A model generated the notes under the pieces. It saw only the letters and a list, made by a program, of their open reading frames with translations, was not told where the DNA came from and did not search any database. 42,023 bases of DNA, taken from assembly GCA_028727605.1 (NCBI GenBank), contig JAQYOA010000122.1, forward strand, positions 1 through 42,023, given 5' to 3'. The stretch is from Lachnospiraceae bacterium. GTDB taxonomy: Bacteria; Bacillota; Clostridia; Lachnospirales; Lachnospiraceae. Below, piece by piece: positions 40,829 to 42,023 of the stretch; the stretch's first letter is position 1, and each line of letters begins with the position of its first letter. The position numbers and the translations under genes were made by a program.

Positions 40829-41491
40829 ATGCTGTTTGAAGATATGGATCGTATTGTGTTTGCCGGAGATTCTGTGACAGATATGGATAGTGCACAGCCG
40901 GTGGGCGAGGGCCTTTTTGAGAACGTAGGTCACAGCTATGTGCGTATTGTTGAAAACATGCTTGCAGCCTGGTATCCGGAAATTAAAGTGAGAGTGACAA
41001 ATTCCGGAATTTCCGGAAATACGAGCAGAGATCTTTTGAGTCGGTTTGAGAGAGATGTGGTCAATTTAAAACCGGACTGGGTTTCTATCTGTATTGGAAT
41101 TAATGATGTGTGGCGTCAATTTGACAGCCCGGCAATTGTGGATGAGCAGGTGATGCCGGAGGAATATGAGAAGAATGTGGAAGCAATGATTCTTTCGGTG
41201 AAGGAGAAGGTAAAAGGAATTTTTCTGATGACTCCTTATTATATGGAGCCCAACGAAGAGGACTGGATGCGGAAAAGAATGGACGAATACGGAATGATCT
41301 GCAAAAAGCTGGCAGAAAAGCATGGCTGTATTTTTGTTGATCTTCAGGAAACCTTTAATGAATATTTTCAATACCGACATTCTTCTTATATCGCATGGGA
41401 CAGAATTCATCCGAACCAGATTGGAGCTACCATCATAGCGAAAGCGTTCTTAAGTCATTGTGACTTTGATTATCATTATGTTAACGTTTAA
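40829..41491 (+). CDS. SGNH/GDSL-family hydrolase (esterase)
   Basis: A 220-residue protein without signal peptide. All four SGNH blocks are present: GDS with Ser15 (VFAGDSVTD), Gly63/Asn64 (GISGNTS), GIND at 90-93 with Asn92, and Asp191/His194 (WDRIHPN). Such enzymes deacetylate or de-esterify carbohydrates or lipids; carbohydrate acetylesterase-like members are common in gut Clostridia. ATG 40829 has AAGGAGGAG upstream; the frame is open before it but has no other ribosome site. It is divergent from merR and precedes a carbohydrate ABC permease, with a terminator between. Confidence 0.9.
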   Translation: MLFEDMDRIVFAGDSVTDMDSAQPVGEGLFENVGHSYVRIVENMLAAWYPEIKVRVTNSGISGNTSRDLLSRFERDVVNLKPDWVSICIGINDVWRQFDSPAIVDEQVMPEEYEKNVEAMILSVKEKVKGIFLMTPYYMEPNEEDWMRKRMDEYGMICKKLAEKHGCIFVDLQETFNEYFQYRHSSYIAWDRIHPNQIGATIIAKAFLSHCDFDYHYVNV

Positions 41492-41509
41492 ATAAAAGAG
41501 AAATTTTCA

Positions 41510-41551
41510 GAAGCAGGAAATGGGATAGCCCCGTTCCCTGCTTTTCTTTTT
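41510..41551 (+). terminator. Terminator of the SGNH hydrolase gene
   Basis: AAGCAGG (41511-41517) pairs with CCTGCTT (41537-41543), with inner GGG/CCC pairing, followed by a T-rich tract to about 41551. Confidence 0.8.
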
Positions 41552-41856
41552 CCTGCTTCAATGACTGCATCCAGTAATGTCAGCTTTTGAATGATGGGTT
41601 AGTTCAGGGATTTTAGTGTTTGCGGCTTTTGGTGATTTTTACTGATTTTCCCGTACTTGGCTTATTGAAACCGTGATAATCTTTGCGCAATTAGAATAAA
41701 TGCACAAAGAAAGTGAAAAATAATCTGAAATAATTACCATTATTAATAAAAGTTACCATTGTAAATGGTCGATTTGCCTTTATATAATAAAAACGAAATT
41801 TGAACAGTTTTGAATGGGAAACTGCGATAAATCAATTCACAGAAAGGTAGAGAAAA
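41552..41856 (+). other. Regulatory region before the carbohydrate ABC permease
   Basis: About 300 bases without a gene, becoming AT-rich to the right. Two direct copies of TTACCATT (41734-41741 and 41753-41760) are followed by an inverted copy: ACCATT (41755-41760), GTA, AATGGT (41764-41769). These lie at and just upstream of the -35 box of the permease promoter, as expected for an operator of a sugar-responsive regulator. Confidence 0.5.
41759..41788 (+). promoter_or_regulatory. Promoter of the carbohydrate ABC permease
   Basis: TTGTAA (41759-41764) and a perfect TATAAT (41783-41788), spacer 18. The -35 box overlaps the second TTACCATT element and the ACCATT/AATGGT dyad, so binding there would affect initiation directly. 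Confidence 0.6.
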
Positions 41857-42023
41857 ATGAAGAAAACCCAAACCAAAACTCAGACGTCGACTAACGCGCT
41901 GAGGCCGCGCAACTCTTTCGTCAAGCGGCTATGGAAAGACAGAACTCTGGTTCTGATGGCGCTGCCGGCGGTGGTGCTGATGATTATGTTCAGCTATATT
42001 CCTATGACCGGTCTGGTGCTGGC
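41857..42023 (+). CDS. Carbohydrate ABC transporter permease, LplB/MalF-like (N-terminal fragment)
   Basis: The first 55 residues of a protein running off the right edge. A basic, Thr/Gln/Lys-rich cytoplasmic tail (KKTQTKTQTSTNALRP) is followed by LWKDRTLVLMALPAVVLMIM and FSYIPMTGLVLA, the typical first membrane segment of LplB-type sugar permeases ('LPAxxxxxxFxYxPMxGLxxA'). The usual partners are a second permease and a secreted binding lipoprotein, expected beyond the window. AGAAAGG and GTAGAG lie upstream of ATG 41857. The 'PMTGLVLA' match makes the family call reasonable despite the short length. Confidence 0.82.
   Translation, partial: MKKTQTKTQTSTNALRPRNSFVKRLWKDRTLVLMALPAVVLMIMFSYIPMTGLVL

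Overview
This 42 kb window looks like a core-genome stretch of a spore-forming, strictly anaerobic, low-to-medium GC Firmicute, most likely a Lachnospiraceae-type gut Clostridium. The evidence is the sporulation regulator spoVT, a KtrAB potassium system, a PHP-containing DnaE, an ATP-type PfkA, an aldo/keto reductase carrying two [4Fe-4S] clusters, a BFD-like [2Fe-2S] protein, strong AGGAGG-type ribosome binding sites and canonical sigma-A promoters. No rRNA, CRISPR array, prophage or recognisable transposase was found. The family assignment is inference from protein character, not from a search.

Layout. (1) 1-2422, plus strand: end of an M19 dipeptidase, a HisJ-like PHP phosphoesterase and aminopeptidase C. 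(2) 2486-10155, minus strand: a seven-gene peptide-acquisition cluster (SLC13-type permease, M20 peptidase, then a dipeptide/oligopeptide ABC transporter made of lipoprotein, two permeases and two unusually short ATPases). A LysR regulator (10378-11298) is transcribed divergently from a short, promoter-dense intergenic region holding a terminator-like hairpin. (3) 11452-13134: an apparently accessory AAA/DUF4143 ATPase (minus) and a small unknown ORF that overlaps spoVT. (4) 13131-30054, plus strand: spoVT, a large GH63-like glycoside hydrolase, a CDF exporter with an Asn-Asp-Asp-Asp metal site (Mn2+ predicted), a VOC protein, tRNA-Gln(CUG), acyl-ACP thioesterase, nicotinate phosphoribosyltransferase, cvfB, a SAM methyltransferase, dnaE, pfkA, ktrB-ktrA and a SpoU-type RNA methyltransferase. 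(5) 30169-36572: a membrane-anchored polysaccharide deacetylase, a DUF885 metalloprotease-like protein (minus), a repeat-containing lipoprotein that appears split by a -1 frameshift, thioredoxin reductase, and a BFD-like protein. Between the last two lies a cluster of DnaA-box-like 9-mers. (6) 36859-42023: MATE efflux pump, TIM-barrel isomerase-like protein, a minus-strand merR plus aldo/keto reductase operon with a textbook 19-bp-spacer MerR operator, an SGNH hydrolase, and the start of a carbohydrate ABC permease.

How the genes fit together. The left third is devoted to peptide capture and breakdown (M19, PepC, ABC importer, M20), part of it under probable LysR control. The middle is housekeeping (replication, glycolysis, NAD salvage, K+ and metal homeostasis). 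The right third is redox and envelope functions. The observations most worth following are the DnaA-box cluster at about 36.0-36.2 kb, the LysR/permease/peptidase/ABC importer cluster with its leader hairpin, the split tandem-repeat lipoprotein, the predicted Mn2+ CDF exporter and the MerR operator. I did not see a clearly undescribed multi-gene system.
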